64,000 bases of DNA from Vibrio kanaloae (GTDB lineage: Bacteria > Pseudomonadota > Gammaproteobacteria > Enterobacterales > Vibrionaceae), in contig NZ_AP025498.1 of assembly GCF_024347535.1 (NCBI RefSeq), positions 124,001-188,000 on the forward strand. The letters are read 5' to 3'. Below are positions 9,290 through 17,860 of this stretch, in pieces. The notes below the pieces were generated by a model. The model did not search any database and had not been told where the DNA came from. It saw nothing but the letters and a program-made list of their open reading frames with translations. A program made the translations under genes and the position numbers. Position 1 is the stretch's first letter, and each line of letters starts with the position of its first letter.

Positions 9290-9646
9290 ATGAAAATAAA
9301 TGTTCAAACACATCATGTATCAATTAACGACGAGTCACGCAAAGACATCGAAGGAAAATTCGAGAAGATATCTAACCATTTCCCATCACTGATTAGCTGC
9401 GACATCATCATTACAAAAGAGCACAGCAAGCATCAGGTTGAAGTGTTCACCAACTACGAAGGCGTACGTGTATCGGCAAAAGCTACTGGAGACGTTATGT
9501 ACCCAGCAATCGCTTCAGCACTCAAGAAACTTGAAACAGGCCTGAGTAACCGTAAGGGACAATTGAAAGCAGACCTGCATGAGAAGCCAACAAGTACGAA
9601 GCCAGAAATTGCTTCAGATATCATCCAAGAGATGAAATTGGTATAA
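9290..9646 (+). CDS. raiA: Ribosome hibernation factor, HPF/YfiA (RaiA) family
   Basis: A 118-aa protein of the HPF/RaiA family, which binds the 30S decoding centre and inactivates ribosomes in stress or stationary phase. The fold is beta-alpha-beta-beta-beta-alpha over residues 1-95 (INVQTHHVSI, HQVEVFTNYEGVRVSAKATGDVMYPAIASALKKLETGL), followed by a short C-terminal tail like that of RaiA rather than the tail-less short HPF. It lacks the long dimerisation domain of long HPF. An AAAGG ribosome site lies before the ATG. It stands alone, followed by a minisatellite and a strong terminator. Confidence 0.85.
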   Translation: MKINVQTHHVSINDESRKDIEGKFEKISNHFPSLISCDIIITKEHSKHQVEVFTNYEGVRVSAKATGDVMYPAIASALKKLETGLSNRKGQLKADLHEKPTSTKPEIASDIIQEMKLV

Positions 9647-9656
9647 CTCTATAAGT

Positions 9657-9724
9657 AGAAGCGACCTAACTAATAGAAGTGCATAAACCAACAGAAGCGC
9701 ATTAACTAATAGAAGCGCACTAAG
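9657..9724. repeat. 18-bp tandem repeat, 3.8 units
   Basis: Units start at 9657, 9675, 9693 and 9711; the best form is AGAAGCGCATTAACTAAT. Units differ at a few positions. It lies between the hibernation factor stop codon and its terminator, so it is transcribed in the 3' untranslated region. Confidence 0.75.
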
Positions 9725-9730
9725 GTTTTC

Positions 9731-9758
9731 AAAGCCAGCACATGTTGCTGGCTTTTTC
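9731..9758 (+). terminator. Intrinsic terminator of the hibernation factor gene
   Basis: Perfect 10-bp stem AAAGCCAGCA / TGCTGGCTTT, 5-base loop CATGT, then TTT. Confidence 0.85.
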
Positions 9759-9946
9759 GATCTATGGCCCCAAACGACCTTTCCGTAACTTTGATTTTAT
9801 CGATAAAAAGTCTAGTCACCCCATTCTTTCCCCACTCTAAAATCACCATCACTTTTAACAATCTTAAGTCACTGGTTGCTATAACAATAACAGATAGTAT
9901 TTGGTACAGTTATAAACAGTAATAGAGACAATAAAGGATATTTATT

Positions 9947-10102
9947 ATGAGAAAAATCGCGCTACTTCTATTTCTATCCACTCAAATTATGGCTTGTACA
10001 GAAGTCGGAAGTGAAGCTTGGTGTACTGATATGAAAGAGAAACCTAAAGGTGACTGGACGGCTAATGAAGCTGGTGACTTTGCCAAGCATTGTATTTTCT
10101 AA
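9947..10102 (+). CDS. DUF3012-type small lipoprotein
   Basis: A 51-aa protein: a lipoprotein signal with Cys at residue 17 (STQIMAC) followed by a compact domain containing GSEAWCTDMKEKPKGDWTAN and a terminal KHCIF. This matches the DUF3012 family of short Vibrio lipoproteins as I remember it. Two conserved Cys in the mature part (26 and 49) could pair in the periplasm. The ATG is preceded by AAAGGA ten bases upstream. Function unknown. It lies alone between the hibernation factor and the HAD phosphatase. Confidence 0.82.
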   Translation: MRKIALLLFLSTQIMACTEVGSEAWCTDMKEKPKGDWTANEAGDFAKHCIF

Positions 10103-10188
10103 ACATACCGCAGCGTTCATTAACGATACAGATCGAAAGGCGTTTAACGACAAACTGATCACTCTATATAGCACTAAAAATCGAATAA

Positions 10189-10980
10189 GTGAGTTTAAGG
10201 ATGGAACACCAACTAAGTAATGACTGGAAGCATATCGAATGGGTACTAACCGACGTCGATGATACGCTCACTTGGCAAGGCTCACTTCCTCCAAATACCT
10301 TGATTGCGTTGCAAAAGCTAAGAGACAACGGAATCAAAGTGGTCGCAGTTACAGGAGCCTGTGCTGGTTGGTGCGATCATATTGCGCAACTTTGGCCTGT
10401 CGATGCCGTGCTTGGAGAAAATGGCGCTTTCTTGCTAGAGAAGCAAGACGGTGCATTACAGCTTTCATCGGAAATTCCGCTAGAACAAGTGCGTCAGAAC
10501 CAAGCCAAGCTAAAACAACAAGTCGAAACGATCTTGTTGAATTACCCAGACTTATCTCTAACTTTGGACCAACCTTACCGCTTGTGTGAGGTCGCTATTG
10601 ATATCGGCCAAAACCGTAAGCCTGTTGATCCTGAAATAGTGCAAGAGGTACTTGAGAGAATACATGCTTTAGGCGCATACGCGACGGCCAGCTCGATTCA
10701 TATTAATGCTTGGTATGGAGAGCACTCAAAGAAAAACGCGGTGCATCTTTTTCTCGCAAATAAAGGCCTATCGATCGAACAGATCCATAACCAAGCCTGT
10801 TATGTCGGCGATTCAATGAACGATCAACAAATGTTCGAGTCGTTACCTCTATCCGTTGGCGTGGCTAATATTAAGCATTATTGGGATAAGCTAGATCATC
10901 ACCCAAGTACGGTGATGTCGCAGCCGGGTGGCTATGGGTTTGCAGAATTTGTGGATGCGCTATTGGCAGTTAAAAGCTAG
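10189..10980 (+). CDS. HAD-IIB family hydrolase (sugar-phosphatase-like)
   Basis: A 263-aa cytoplasmic HAD phosphatase. Motif I is TDVDDTLT (nucleophile D22, acid D24), motif II is VTGACAG, the Lys of motif III is in SKKNAV, and motif IV is YVGDSMNDQQMF. The C2B-type cap lies between motifs II and III, as in sucrose-phosphate and mannosyl-3-phosphoglycerate phosphatases. The start is uncertain: a GTG at 10189 has no clear ribosome site, while the ATG at 10201 has AAGG placed directly against it. The substrate cannot be read. It is convergent with the phn genes. Confidence 0.88.
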   Translation: MSLRMEHQLSNDWKHIEWVLTDVDDTLTWQGSLPPNTLIALQKLRDNGIKVVAVTGACAGWCDHIAQLWPVDAVLGENGAFLLEKQDGALQLSSEIPLEQVRQNQAKLKQQVETILLNYPDLSLTLDQPYRLCEVAIDIGQNRKPVDPEIVQEVLERIHALGAYATASSIHINAWYGEHSKKNAVHLFLANKGLSIEQIHNQACYVGDSMNDQQMFESLPLSVGVANIKHYWDKLDHHPSTVMSQPGGYGFAEFVDALLAVKS

Positions 10981-11036
10981 ACACTTAAAAGCGAATCACG
11001 CCCTTCTAATCAGATCTCAGGTCACTCTTTAGACAT

Positions 11037-11079
11037 AAAAAAACGACCGCTAGGTAGACCGAAGTACCTAGGGTCGTTT
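11037..11079 (-). terminator. Intrinsic terminator of the phn operon
   Basis: On the minus strand a 15-bp stem with one bulged base (AAACGACC and CTAGGTA arms, 8-base loop) is followed by seven T. It lies 49 bases after the phnE2 stop. Confidence 0.85.
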
Positions 11080-11127
11080 GAGCTTCAAAGTGCTAGATAA
11101 GCTCTTAACTTTCACACAACAAACTGT

Positions 11128-11931
11128 CTATATGAGTTTGTTACGGATATGGATCACTACGGCTTCAGCAATAATAACCACCGCAAAGATACTCACTAAT
11201 ACCATCGACACTTTTTGCCATTCAAACAAATTCTGCGCATCGTTGAGCACCACACCAATACCACCAGCGCCTACCAAACCCAATACCGCAGATTCACGCA
11301 CATTGATATCCCACCGGAACAATACAATTGAGTAAAATGCGGGCATCACTTGTGGCCAATAACCTTTAAGCAAGATACTCATCCACGAAGCACCTGTTGT
11401 GCGCAAAGCTTCAATAGGCCCCATATTCACTTCAGCAATAGCTTCCGCTAACAGCTTCCCTACAAAGCCGATACTGCGAATGGCGATCGCCATGATACCT
11501 GCGAGAACACCGGGGCCAAACAGTGCGATAAACAACAGTGCCCAAACCAACGAATTCACTGAGCGTGAAGACACGAGAAAGAATTGAGCAACCCAGTTCA
11601 ACGCTTTATTCGGGGTAATGTTTGGCGCATTCAATAACGCTAACGGAATTGCAAATACCAAGGTAAATAAAGTACCTAACGTTGCGATGTGAAGTGTTTC
11701 AATCATCGCTGCGTGGATCGATTCGGGATAGAAGGCATAGTCCATTGGCACCATGCGCTCAAACATATCAGCAAACTGCGCTGGCGCGTCGTATAAGAAC
11801 TCAGGAATCACTTCCACCGTTTGCCAAGACCAAACAATGGCACACACTAAGCTGAGGTAAACGGCAAACCGAGCCACGCGTTCGTTGGGTGTAAAGCGTT
11901 GCCACTCTCTATCGATAGATGCAGTTGTCAT
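11128..11931 (-). CDS. phnE: Phosphonate-type ABC transporter permease 2
   Basis: A 267-aa inner-membrane permease of the PhnE family with about six membrane segments. The cytoplasmic coupling loop is visible as EALRTTGASWMSILLKGYWPQVMPAF, followed by the family signature RWDINVRESAVLGLVGAGGIG. The start overlaps the end of the first permease gene by one base. With its partner it forms a heteromeric channel energised by PhnC. The solute is set by the PhnD-like binding protein. Confidence 0.93.
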   Translation of the reverse strand: MTTASIDREWQRFTPNERVARFAVYLSLVCAIVWSWQTVEVIPEFLYDAPAQFADMFERMVPMDYAFYPESIHAAMIETLHIATLGTLFTLVFAIPLALLNAPNITPNKALNWVAQFFLVSSRSVNSLVWALLFIALFGPGVLAGIMAIAIRSIGFVGKLLAEAIAEVNMGPIEALRTTGASWMSILLKGYWPQVMPAFYSIVLFRWDINVRESAVLGLVGAGGIGVVLNDAQNLFEWQKVSMVLVSIFAVVIIAEAVVIHIRNKLI

Positions 11932-12755
11932 TAGAAGATTCTCCTAACAATGTTGGAAAGAAATTCACCGACAAGAATCAGTGCGATAATGGTGAGCAAA
12001 ATAGCGGCGACAAAGTCGTAATCAAAACGCTGGAATGCCGAGAACAGCGTACCGCCAAGGCCCCCCGCCCCCACGATACCCACCATGGTGGAATTACGTA
12101 AATTCGAGTCCAGCTGGTAGCTAGCAAAACCAATAAAACGCGTGAAAACCTGCGGCATCACCGCATATAAAATGACACTGATGAAACTCGCGCCTGTTGC
12201 CTTAATCGCTTCAACTGGTTTAAAAGAAATTTCTTCAATCGCTTCTGCAAACAGCTTGGCGATGAAGCCAATTGATGCGAATACCAAAGTCAAGATCCCG
12301 GCCAAGGCACCAAAGCCCACCGCTTTCACGAATAGAATTGCAATGATCACTGGATGAAAAGAGCGACATAGCGCAATAAAGCAGCGTATTGGCGTCGACA
12401 CGATTGAAGGCATCATATTTCTCGCAGCTAACAAGCCAAGAAACAATGAAATAACGATGCCAAAGAAGCTAGAGATAATCGCAATCTGCAAGCTCTCTGC
12501 TAAACCGCTCAATAGTAAGCTGGTACGCGAAAAGTCAGGCGGAAACATTCGAGATAGTAGCCGTTCACTTTCACCAAAGCCGATGATCAAACGATCAAAC
12601 GTCAGCCCTAATGTCGAAAAGCTATAGAACAGGTAAGCAATAATGCCAGCGATGATCGCACGGTTCGTCCATGACACTTTAAATGGGTTTTCATGGTTCG
12701 CTGGCGATGTGCTTGATGAAACGCTTGGCGACGAACCTGGGTTTAATCCAGCCAT
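11931..12755 (-). CDS. phnE: Phosphonate-type ABC transporter permease 1
   Basis: A 274-aa PhnE-family permease. A Ser/Pro-rich N-terminal tail of about 25 residues precedes the first membrane span; the coupling loop is [26 protein letters not shown] and the C-terminal signature is [22 protein letters not shown]. It overlaps phnC by 13 bases and phnE2 by one, so the three are translationally coupled. Both permeases share the ELSE-free PhnE pattern and are diverged duplicates of each other. Confidence 0.93.
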   Translation of the reverse strand: MAGLNPGSSPSVSSSTSPANHENPFKVSWTNRAIIAGIIAYLFYSFSTLGLTFDRLIIGFGESERLLSRMFPPDFSRTSLLLSGLAESLQIAIISSFFGIVISLFLGLLAARNMMPSIVSTPIRCFIALCRSFHPVIIAILFVKAVGFGALAGILTLVFASIGFIAKLFAEAIEEISFKPVEAIKATGASFISVILYAVMPQVFTRFIGFASYQLDSNLRNSTMVGIVGAGGLGGTLFSAFQRFDYDFVAAILLTIIALILVGEFLSNIVRRIF

Positions 12756-13513
12756 GACTCACCCCCGTAAATGATTTTTAGATCTTCTTCTGAGATCCCT
12801 TCAGGGCTACCGTCATAATGTACTTTACCGTTACACATACCGATGATGCGCTTGGCATAACGCTTGGCCAAGTTCACATCGTGGATGTTAACCAGCACGG
12901 GAATGTTTTTCTGTTCTGCGAATGTCTCCATCAACTCCATGATCTCAACCGCGGTTTTCGGGTCGAGTGATGAAGTCGGTTCATCCGCCAATAAGATATA
13001 TGGGTCTTGCATAACGGCGCGAGCGATACCGACACGCTGTCTTTGCCCACCCGACAAACTGTCGGCACGTTGGTTAGCAAAGTCTTGCAGGCCAACAAAT
13101 TCAAGTAACTCGAACGCTTTGGCGAGGTCTTGCGCAGAGTAGTTGCGACGCCATGCATTCCAAGCGGTCATGTAACCTAAACGCCCGCTCAACACGTTTT
13201 CGATAACCGTTAAACGCTCTACCAAGTTGTACTCTTGAAAGACCATGCCGATATGTCGACGCTGTTTACGTAGTGCTTGGCCTTTTAATTGAGTCAGGTC
13301 AGCGCCATCAAAAATGATCTCACCTTGGCTTGGATCGTTGAGACGGTTGATACAGCGCAGAAGCGTACTTTTACCGGTACCGGATGGGCCAATGATCGCG
13401 ATGATACCTGGCTCATCGATATCAATATTAATGCCTTTAAGGATTGGCTTGCCTGCCACGTATTCGTGGAAAAGGTTGTTTATCTTTATTCCTTCATAGC
13501 TTGCTACGGCCAT
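12743..13513 (-). CDS. phnC: Phosphonate-type ABC transporter ATP-binding protein
   Basis: A 256-aa ATPase. Walker A is [11 protein letters not shown], the Q-loop is MVFQEYNLV, the ABC signature is [14 protein letters not shown] and Walker B with catalytic Glu is [12 protein letters not shown]; the H-loop is NIHDV. The ribosome site AAGGAA precedes the ATG. It follows phnD by about 130 bases and overlaps the first permease, completing a PhnD-C-E-E cassette. None of the C-P lyase genes (phnG-M) or phosphonatase genes is present nearby, so import of an intact phosphate ester or phosphonate for other enzymes is implied. Confidence 0.95.
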   Translation of the reverse strand: MAVASYEGIKINNLFHEYVAGKPILKGINIDIDEPGIIAIIGPSGTGKSTLLRCINRLNDPSQGEIIFDGADLTQLKGQALRKQRRHIGMVFQEYNLVERLTVIENVLSGRLGYMTAWNAWRRNYSAQDLAKAFELLEFVGLQDFANQRADSLSGGQRQRVGIARAVMQDPYILLADEPTSSLDPKTAVEIMELMETFAEQKNIPVLVNIHDVNLAKRYAKRIIGMCNGKVHYDGSPEGISEEDLKIIYGGESWLD

Positions 13514-13642
13514 ACTGCATTTCCTTTTGCGAATTTTCGAATGATCTATGCCCTACCCGCGAGGGCATAGATATTTAGTTGAAGTAGGTATTTTTAAAGG
13601 GCTAAGTCTTTCTAAAACTTAGCCTTCCAACAGAGCTAAGAA

Positions 13643-14683
13643 CTAGCCGTTGTTTGCTTGTTTTGCTAGCTCAGCGGCTTTTTTCTTCGCGCGTTTAGCC
13701 GCATCTTTTTCAGCGAGTTTCTTAAGGCCAGCTTTTGTGTAAGCCGTACCTGTCGCGTGGGCGATATCACGAATCACGTCCCACTCTTCTTTGTAGCTGA
13801 TTGGTGAGAAGCGGTCTGCACCTTTGAATGATGCGCTCATCTCTGGAGTAAAGCGGTAGCTAAAGAAAGCCTCGTTGATCTTCTCAACCAATTCTGGTTT
13901 TAGGTTGTAAGCATACCCAAATGCAGACGTTGGGAAGCGTGGGCTACGGTAGATGATCTTCAGTTCAGAATCGTCAACACGACCTGCTGCTACCATACGA
14001 TCGTAAACATCCGATGCCACAGGTGCTGCGTCATAGTCTCCATTGAAAACACCAAGAATAGATTGGTCATGCTTACCTGAGTAAAGCACTTTGTAATCTT
14101 CATCTGGCACTAGGCCTTTCGCTGGGAATAACGCACGTGGAGCTAGGTTGCCAGAGTTGGAAGATGCAGAAGTGTGTGCAACCTTTTTGCCTTTCAGATC
14201 AGTCATTGTATTGATGCCGCTGTCTTTACGTACAATCGTGATTAGGTTGTAGCCTTGGAAGCCAGACTCATCGCCCTTCACCGCAATTGGAACGTAACCT
14301 GCTAAGTTAACTGCGTAGCCTGTTGGGCCAGTAGAGAAACCCGCAACGTGCAGTCGACCAGAACGCATCGCTTCTACTTGCGCAGAGTTCGAGTGAACTG
14401 TGTAGTAAATCACTCGCTTACCCGTGATTTTACTTAGGTGAGCTTGGAAATCTGCAAACGCATCTTTGTACAACGCAGGGTCTTCTACTGGCGTGTAGGT
14501 AAACACAAGCGTACTTGGGTCATTCCACTCATCTGGGTTCTTTGGTGAATCGGCCACCAAATCTTGGTTTTCATCACAGTATCGATCGTCTAACACACCA
14601 CGGCTAGAGCAGTCGCTTGCCATAGCCATTGAAGGAAGTAGTAATGAGCTAGCGATTAACAGTCCTTTAACACTGATTTTCAT
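13643..14683 (-). CDS. phnD: PhnD-like periplasmic substrate-binding protein
   Basis: A 346-aa exported protein of the phosphate/phosphite/phosphonate binding family. A signal peptide (residues 1-~23, ending SMAMA) is followed by LVFTYTPVEDPALYKDAFADF and the ligand motif YYTVHSNSAQVEAMRSGRLHVAGFSTGP, then KKVAHTSASSNSGNLAPR. The mature N-terminus has a CSSRG...RYCDE segment with two Cys not usual in PhnD. The C-terminus is Lys/Ala-rich. The TTG at 14689 extends the frame by two codons, but the ATG at 14683 has GTAAGG seven bases upstream. It has its own sigma-54 promoter 45-60 bases upstream. The ligand may be glycerol-3-phosphate or a related ester given the phosphodiesterase neighbour; that is inference. 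Confidence 0.9.
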   Translation of the reverse strand: MKISVKGLLIASSLLLPSMAMASDCSSRGVLDDRYCDENQDLVADSPKNPDEWNDPSTLVFTYTPVEDPALYKDAFADFQAHLSKITGKRVIYYTVHSNSAQVEAMRSGRLHVAGFSTGPTGYAVNLAGYVPIAVKGDESGFQGYNLITIVRKDSGINTMTDLKGKKVAHTSASSNSGNLAPRALFPAKGLVPDEDYKVLYSGKHDQSILGVFNGDYDAAPVASDVYDRMVAAGRVDDSELKIIYRSPRFPTSAFGYAYNLKPELVEKINEAFFSYRFTPEMSASFKGADRFSPISYKEEWDVIRDIAHATGTAYTKAGLKKLAEKDAAKRAKKKAAELAKQANNG

Positions 14684-14727
14684 ATTCAAACCTTACTTTT
14701 ACTTATTGTTGAAAGTCACCTTCACTA

Positions 14728-14744
14728 TTGCAGCCTTCGTGCCA
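14728..14744 (-). promoter_or_regulatory. Sigma-54 promoter of phnD
   Basis: On the minus strand TGGCACGAAGGCTGCA: the -24 GG and -12 GC dinucleotides are exactly 10 bases apart and the -24 box TGGCAC is perfect. It ends about 45 bases before the phnD start codon. The sigma-54 response regulator encoded at 16508 is the obvious activator. Confidence 0.78.
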
Positions 14745-14802
14745 CCTTTTTATACCTTTAATTTCAGTCACTTAAATAAAAACCCAAACTGACTAATATC
14801 TT

Positions 14803-14853
14803 TTGAGTCATAAGTGTCCAACTAAAAATCCATCATTTGGGTCATTTCTGTCC
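14803..14853 (-). promoter_or_regulatory. Putative activator sites upstream of phnD
   Basis: Two 17-bp copies, TTGAGTCATAAGTGTCC (14803-14819) and TTGGGTCATTTCTGTCC (14837-14853), agree at 13 of 17 positions and are 34 bases apart. The nearer copy starts 59 bases from the -24 end of the phnD sigma-54 promoter. A third copy has the same spacing at the phosphodiesterase promoter. Confidence 0.55.
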
Positions 14854-14869
14854 CGTCGATTTCAGTGGT

Positions 14870-14893
14870 AAAAAAAGAGCCCGAAGGCTCTTT
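14870..14893 (-). terminator. Intrinsic terminator of the phosphodiesterase gene
   Basis: Minus-strand stem AAAGAGCC / GGCTCTTT with a four-base loop and a run of T. It separates the phosphodiesterase transcript from phnD, which therefore depends on its own promoter. Confidence 0.8.
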
Positions 14894-14983
14894 GGTTCAC
14901 TGCTTTTTCTCTTATTATTCTTTGGCTAAGCGCTCTCTATACAAACGCTATAATTAGCGACGTAACAGCGCTCTCAGAATTAC

Positions 14984-16204
14984 CTATGCGTCACTGTCCA
15001 TGCAGTTAGCGTAATAAGTTACCGTTGCAGGCCAATCGCTGAATACACCCATCACACCCACATCTTGTGCCAGCACATCAAGCATTTTCATCATATCGCC
15101 ATCATTGTTGATGCCGTCTTTCACACTCTTGTAGTACCAACCACCGCCTTGCGCTAGCGGGCCAGAACGTTCCAGTGTCCAAGCGATAATGTCGAGGTCT
15201 GCATCCTTAGCAAGCTTGGCGTAATTAGACGCAACCAGTTCGTTGTTTTTGTCTAAATCAACCAGAGCAAACAGAGGTGGTGCGATGATATTCACACCCG
15301 CATCGTGCAGTTCCTTCATGTTCTCAACAGACGCGACAAAGTCCGCTTGCTCATAAACACGGTCATCAAGATAAACCGCTTGTTTGCCGAACTTCGGCGT
15401 CTCATTTATCCAATACTTCACATCATCCAAGTTGAATGACTGCAGGTAAGTCTCAGAAGGCTTGAAGCCCGCCTCTTTCAGTTCATCCACCAACTTCTGC
15501 GCATACATCTCTTGGCTAAATCCATTGAAAGGCATATCTACCGCTGCTGATTTCAATTCAGGAGTGACCTTCACGCCGTACTCTTTAAACAGTGCTGCAC
15601 TTTCTGCGTGTGTCATCAGTGTGCCACTTTGGCTGTAAAGATCGGTTCTCCAGCCAGGAGTGCCATTCATGTACTCTTCAACCGTGGTGGCTTTTGGGTT
15701 CGCACCATCCATTTTACCTTTGAGCGTCTTAAACTCAGCCAGCGTGAAATCAGAAGTACGGCACTCAACTTGAGCATCTTCACCTGTCGCTGGATTAGCT
15801 GGTGTAAAAGGGGTTGAGCACTTCTTAGCAAGATCTGGGTGCGCTAATACATCGGTCGTGGTGTGCAGATCACTTTGCGAATGGCGACATACCAACGCCT
15901 TATCTTTGGTGAAGGTCACATCACATTCGACGACACCAGCGCCCATTTGAATCGCCGCCAAATAGGATTCCTTAGTATGCTCTGGAAACTGCATAGCAGC
16001 TCCGCGATGCCCAATAGAAAAATCACTACGATGAAAAGGTCCTTCGCTGCAACTCAACAGCTTAGTTTTCAAAGGGCTCTCATCCATATTGTTGACTAAA
16101 AAGAGGGGACGAGGTCCTAAGTTTGCTGGTTCTGCAGCGGCCCATGCCGTTATTGAACTCATACCGAGTATCAGAGCAATCGAACCTTTCAGTATTTGCT
16201 TCAT
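14984..16204 (-). CDS. glpQ: Exported glycerophosphodiester phosphodiesterase
   Basis: A 406-aa GDPD-family enzyme that hydrolyses glycerophosphodiesters to glycerol-3-phosphate and an alcohol. A signal peptide (residues 1-~23, ITAWAAA) sends it to the periplasm or outside. Catalytic residues are visible: H66-R67 (SIGHRGAA), E75, E93 and D95 (VECDV) and H108 (CRHSQ). It is longer than a minimal GDPD and has four or more Cys, as in GlpQ-like secreted forms. A TTG at 16225 extends the frame, but the ATG at 16204 has a perfect AAGGAGA ribosome site and starts the signal peptide correctly. A sigma-54 promoter lies about 150 bases upstream and a terminator follows. Confidence 0.93.
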   Translation of the reverse strand: MKQILKGSIALILGMSSITAWAAAEPANLGPRPLFLVNNMDESPLKTKLLSCSEGPFHRSDFSIGHRGAAMQFPEHTKESYLAAIQMGAGVVECDVTFTKDKALVCRHSQSDLHTTTDVLAHPDLAKKCSTPFTPANPATGEDAQVECRTSDFTLAEFKTLKGKMDGANPKATTVEEYMNGTPGWRTDLYSQSGTLMTHAESAALFKEYGVKVTPELKSAAVDMPFNGFSQEMYAQKLVDELKEAGFKPSETYLQSFNLDDVKYWINETPKFGKQAVYLDDRVYEQADFVASVENMKELHDAGVNIIAPPLFALVDLDKNNELVASNYAKLAKDADLDIIAWTLERSGPLAQGGGWYYKSVKDGINNDGDMMKMLDVLAQDVGVMGVFSDWPATVTYYANCMDSDA

Positions 16205-16268
16205 GTTTGTATCTCCTTGCAACAAGCAATTATTTTTCTAATGTCCTTTGTTCGATCATTCAGTGTTG

Positions 16269-16299
16269 GATAGCTGTCATATATAGATAACTGTCATAT
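16269..16299. repeat. Pho-box-like direct repeat in the phosphodiesterase leader
   Basis: GATAGCTGTCATAT (16269-16282) and GATAACTGTCATAT (16286-16299) differ at one base. Each holds CTGTCAT, the exact PhoB half-site, but they are 17 rather than 11 bases apart and point away from the gene. The repeat sits between the sigma-54 promoter and the start codon. Confidence 0.55.
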
Positions 16300-16355
16300 G
16301 TTTTTTTGACTCAACATCGAATAACCTCATGTGGGCTGACGCCACAATGTAGGGA

Positions 16356-16372
16356 TTGCACGCTTTGTGCCA
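16356..16372 (-). promoter_or_regulatory. Sigma-54 promoter of the phosphodiesterase gene
   Basis: Minus strand TGGCACAAAGCGTGCA: perfect -24 TGGCAC, then GC of the -12 element exactly 10 bases after GG. One base of the -12 box (G for T) differs from consensus. Confidence 0.78.
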
Positions 16373-16432
16373 GATGTTAAAGCCCTTTTATTACAATCAC
16401 TTGAAACAGTTAGCCATTCGACTAAAAACCAA

Positions 16433-16449
16433 ATGGGTCATTGTTGTCT
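16433..16449 (-). promoter_or_regulatory. Putative activator site upstream of the phosphodiesterase gene
   Basis: ATGGGTCATTGTTGTCT matches the phnD-upstream motif at 14837 at 13 of 17 positions. It starts 61 bases from the -24 end of its promoter, almost the same distance as at phnD (59). A flanking ACTAAAAA is also shared with the phnD region. Confidence 0.5.
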
Positions 16450-16507
16450 TGTGCTTTTTCTTTTGGCTTTTGCTTTTGGGTTTCCATTTAACAAACACCT
16501 GAACGAG

Positions 16508-17860
16508 TTAAGCTTTAAAACTCTCTTTATCCAATTGGTGTTTTTTCATTTTTCGATAAAGGGTTTTACGCGGTAAATTCAGCTTACTTGATACCTCGTT
16601 AATGTTGCCTGCGCTTTCTATTAGCGCTTCCGTCAATACATTTCTTTCGTACTGCTCCATCTGCTTTTCAAAAGCGAAATCTTCTCCGGGCGCTTCACAA
16701 ATTGGCGATTGAAGATCGAAGCCATCACCGACGATACCTAACACAAATCGATCAGCGACATTACGCAGTTCACGCACATTACCCGGCCATTCATGTCGGC
16801 ATAGCTGCTGAATTTGTTCCGGGTAAATCGTCGATGGGCGCGTTTTGTATTTGTGGCTCGCTTGAATCACAAAGTGGCGAAACAGCACCTGAATATCTTC
16901 TTTCCTTTGGCGCAGTGCCGGAAGGTTTAAGCTCGCAATGTTAAGGCGATAAAAGAGATCGGCTCTGAATTCCCCTGATTCACTCAAGCTCACAAGATCG
17001 GCTTTACTGGCTGCGACCACCACAATATCGACGGGTATCAGTTCATTGCCGCCAACACGCTCGATCATTCGCTCTTGAATCACTCGTAGTAGTTTGATTT
17101 GTACCGTAATTGGCATGCTCTCTATTTCATCAAGAAACAGCGTACCGCCATTGGCTTGTTCTATTTTGCCAATACGCTTCTTATTCGCGCTAGTAAACGA
17201 GCCCGCTTCATGACCAAACAACTCACTTTCGATAATGCTCTCTGTCATGCCACCACAGTTAATCGCGACAAATGGCTTAGCCTTACGACGGCTAAATTGA
17301 TGCAACGCGCGAGCTATCACCTCTTTGCCCGTTCCCGTTTCTCCGTTGATGATGGTATCGACGCCAGTATGCGCCAAAGCGAGTACTTGTTTACGTATGG
17401 TATCCATCATTTTTGATTGGCCGATAACCACAGATTCAATCGGTAACTCCTCTTGCTCATCGCCGTCCGAGGGGAAAGGACAATTATGCTGACATTGTGT
17501 CAACGCGAGATCGAGCTTTTCCACCAGTTCGCTAGCATTGAGCGGTTTTTCTAGGAAATCGAAAGCACCCAGCTTCATCGCTTCTATTGCCATCGGAATA
17601 TCACCGTGGCCACTCATTAACAATACAGGAACATTGGCCGCTCGGTGTTGAATTGAACTTAACAGAGTCAGTCCATCCACTTGTGGCATTCGTACATCAC
17701 ACAATACAACCGACTGACTGTTTGCTTTGAGCGATTTAAGACCAAGGTTAGGGTCAGTAAAGGTAGTCACGCTAAACCCTTCTAGCTCTAACATTTCACT
17801 CACAGCCTCGACAACATCGATTTCATCGTCGATAAGAACTATATGTTTTTCTGAAGTCAT
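16508..17860 (-). CDS. pgtA: Sigma-54-dependent response regulator (PgtA/DctD-like)
   Basis: A 450-aa activator. The receiver domain (residues 1-~120) has the acidic pair D11-D12, phospho-acceptor D55 in LCDVRMPQ and Lys in EKPLNA. The AAA+ domain has Walker A GETGTGKE and Walker B GGTLFLDEIES. The sigma-54 contact loop reads GSFTSA instead of the usual GAFTGA, keeping the Phe-Thr contact pair. The C-terminal Fis-type helix-turn-helix is VSSKLNLPRKTLYRKMKKH. It overlaps the sensor gene by 4 bases (ATGA). Its likely targets are the two sigma-54 promoters just downstream. DctD is the alternative family name; the sensor type favours PgtA. Confidence 0.88.
   Translation of the reverse strand: MTSEKHIVLIDDEIDVVEAVSEMLELEGFSVTTFTDPNLGLKSLKANSQSVVLCDVRMPQVDGLTLLSSIQHRAANVPVLLMSGHGDIPMAIEAMKLGAFDFLEKPLNASELVEKLDLALTQCQHNCPFPSDGDEQEELPIESVVIGQSKMMDTIRKQVLALAHTGVDTIINGETGTGKEVIARALHQFSRRKAKPFVAINCGGMTESIIESELFGHEAGSFTSANKKRIGKIEQANGGTLFLDEIESMPITVQIKLLRVIQERMIERVGGNELIPVDIVVVAASKADLVSLSESGEFRADLFYRLNIASLNLPALRQRKEDIQVLFRHFVIQASHKYKTRPSTIYPEQIQQLCRHEWPGNVRELRNVADRFVLGIVGDGFDLQSPICEAPGEDFAFEKQMEQYERNVLTEALIESAGNINEVSSKLNLPRKTLYRKMKKHQLDKESFKA

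Noticed and set aside
11037..11079. Terminator for the HAD phosphatase gene on the plus strand
   Set aside because: The T run is only on the minus strand, so it is assigned to the phn operon.
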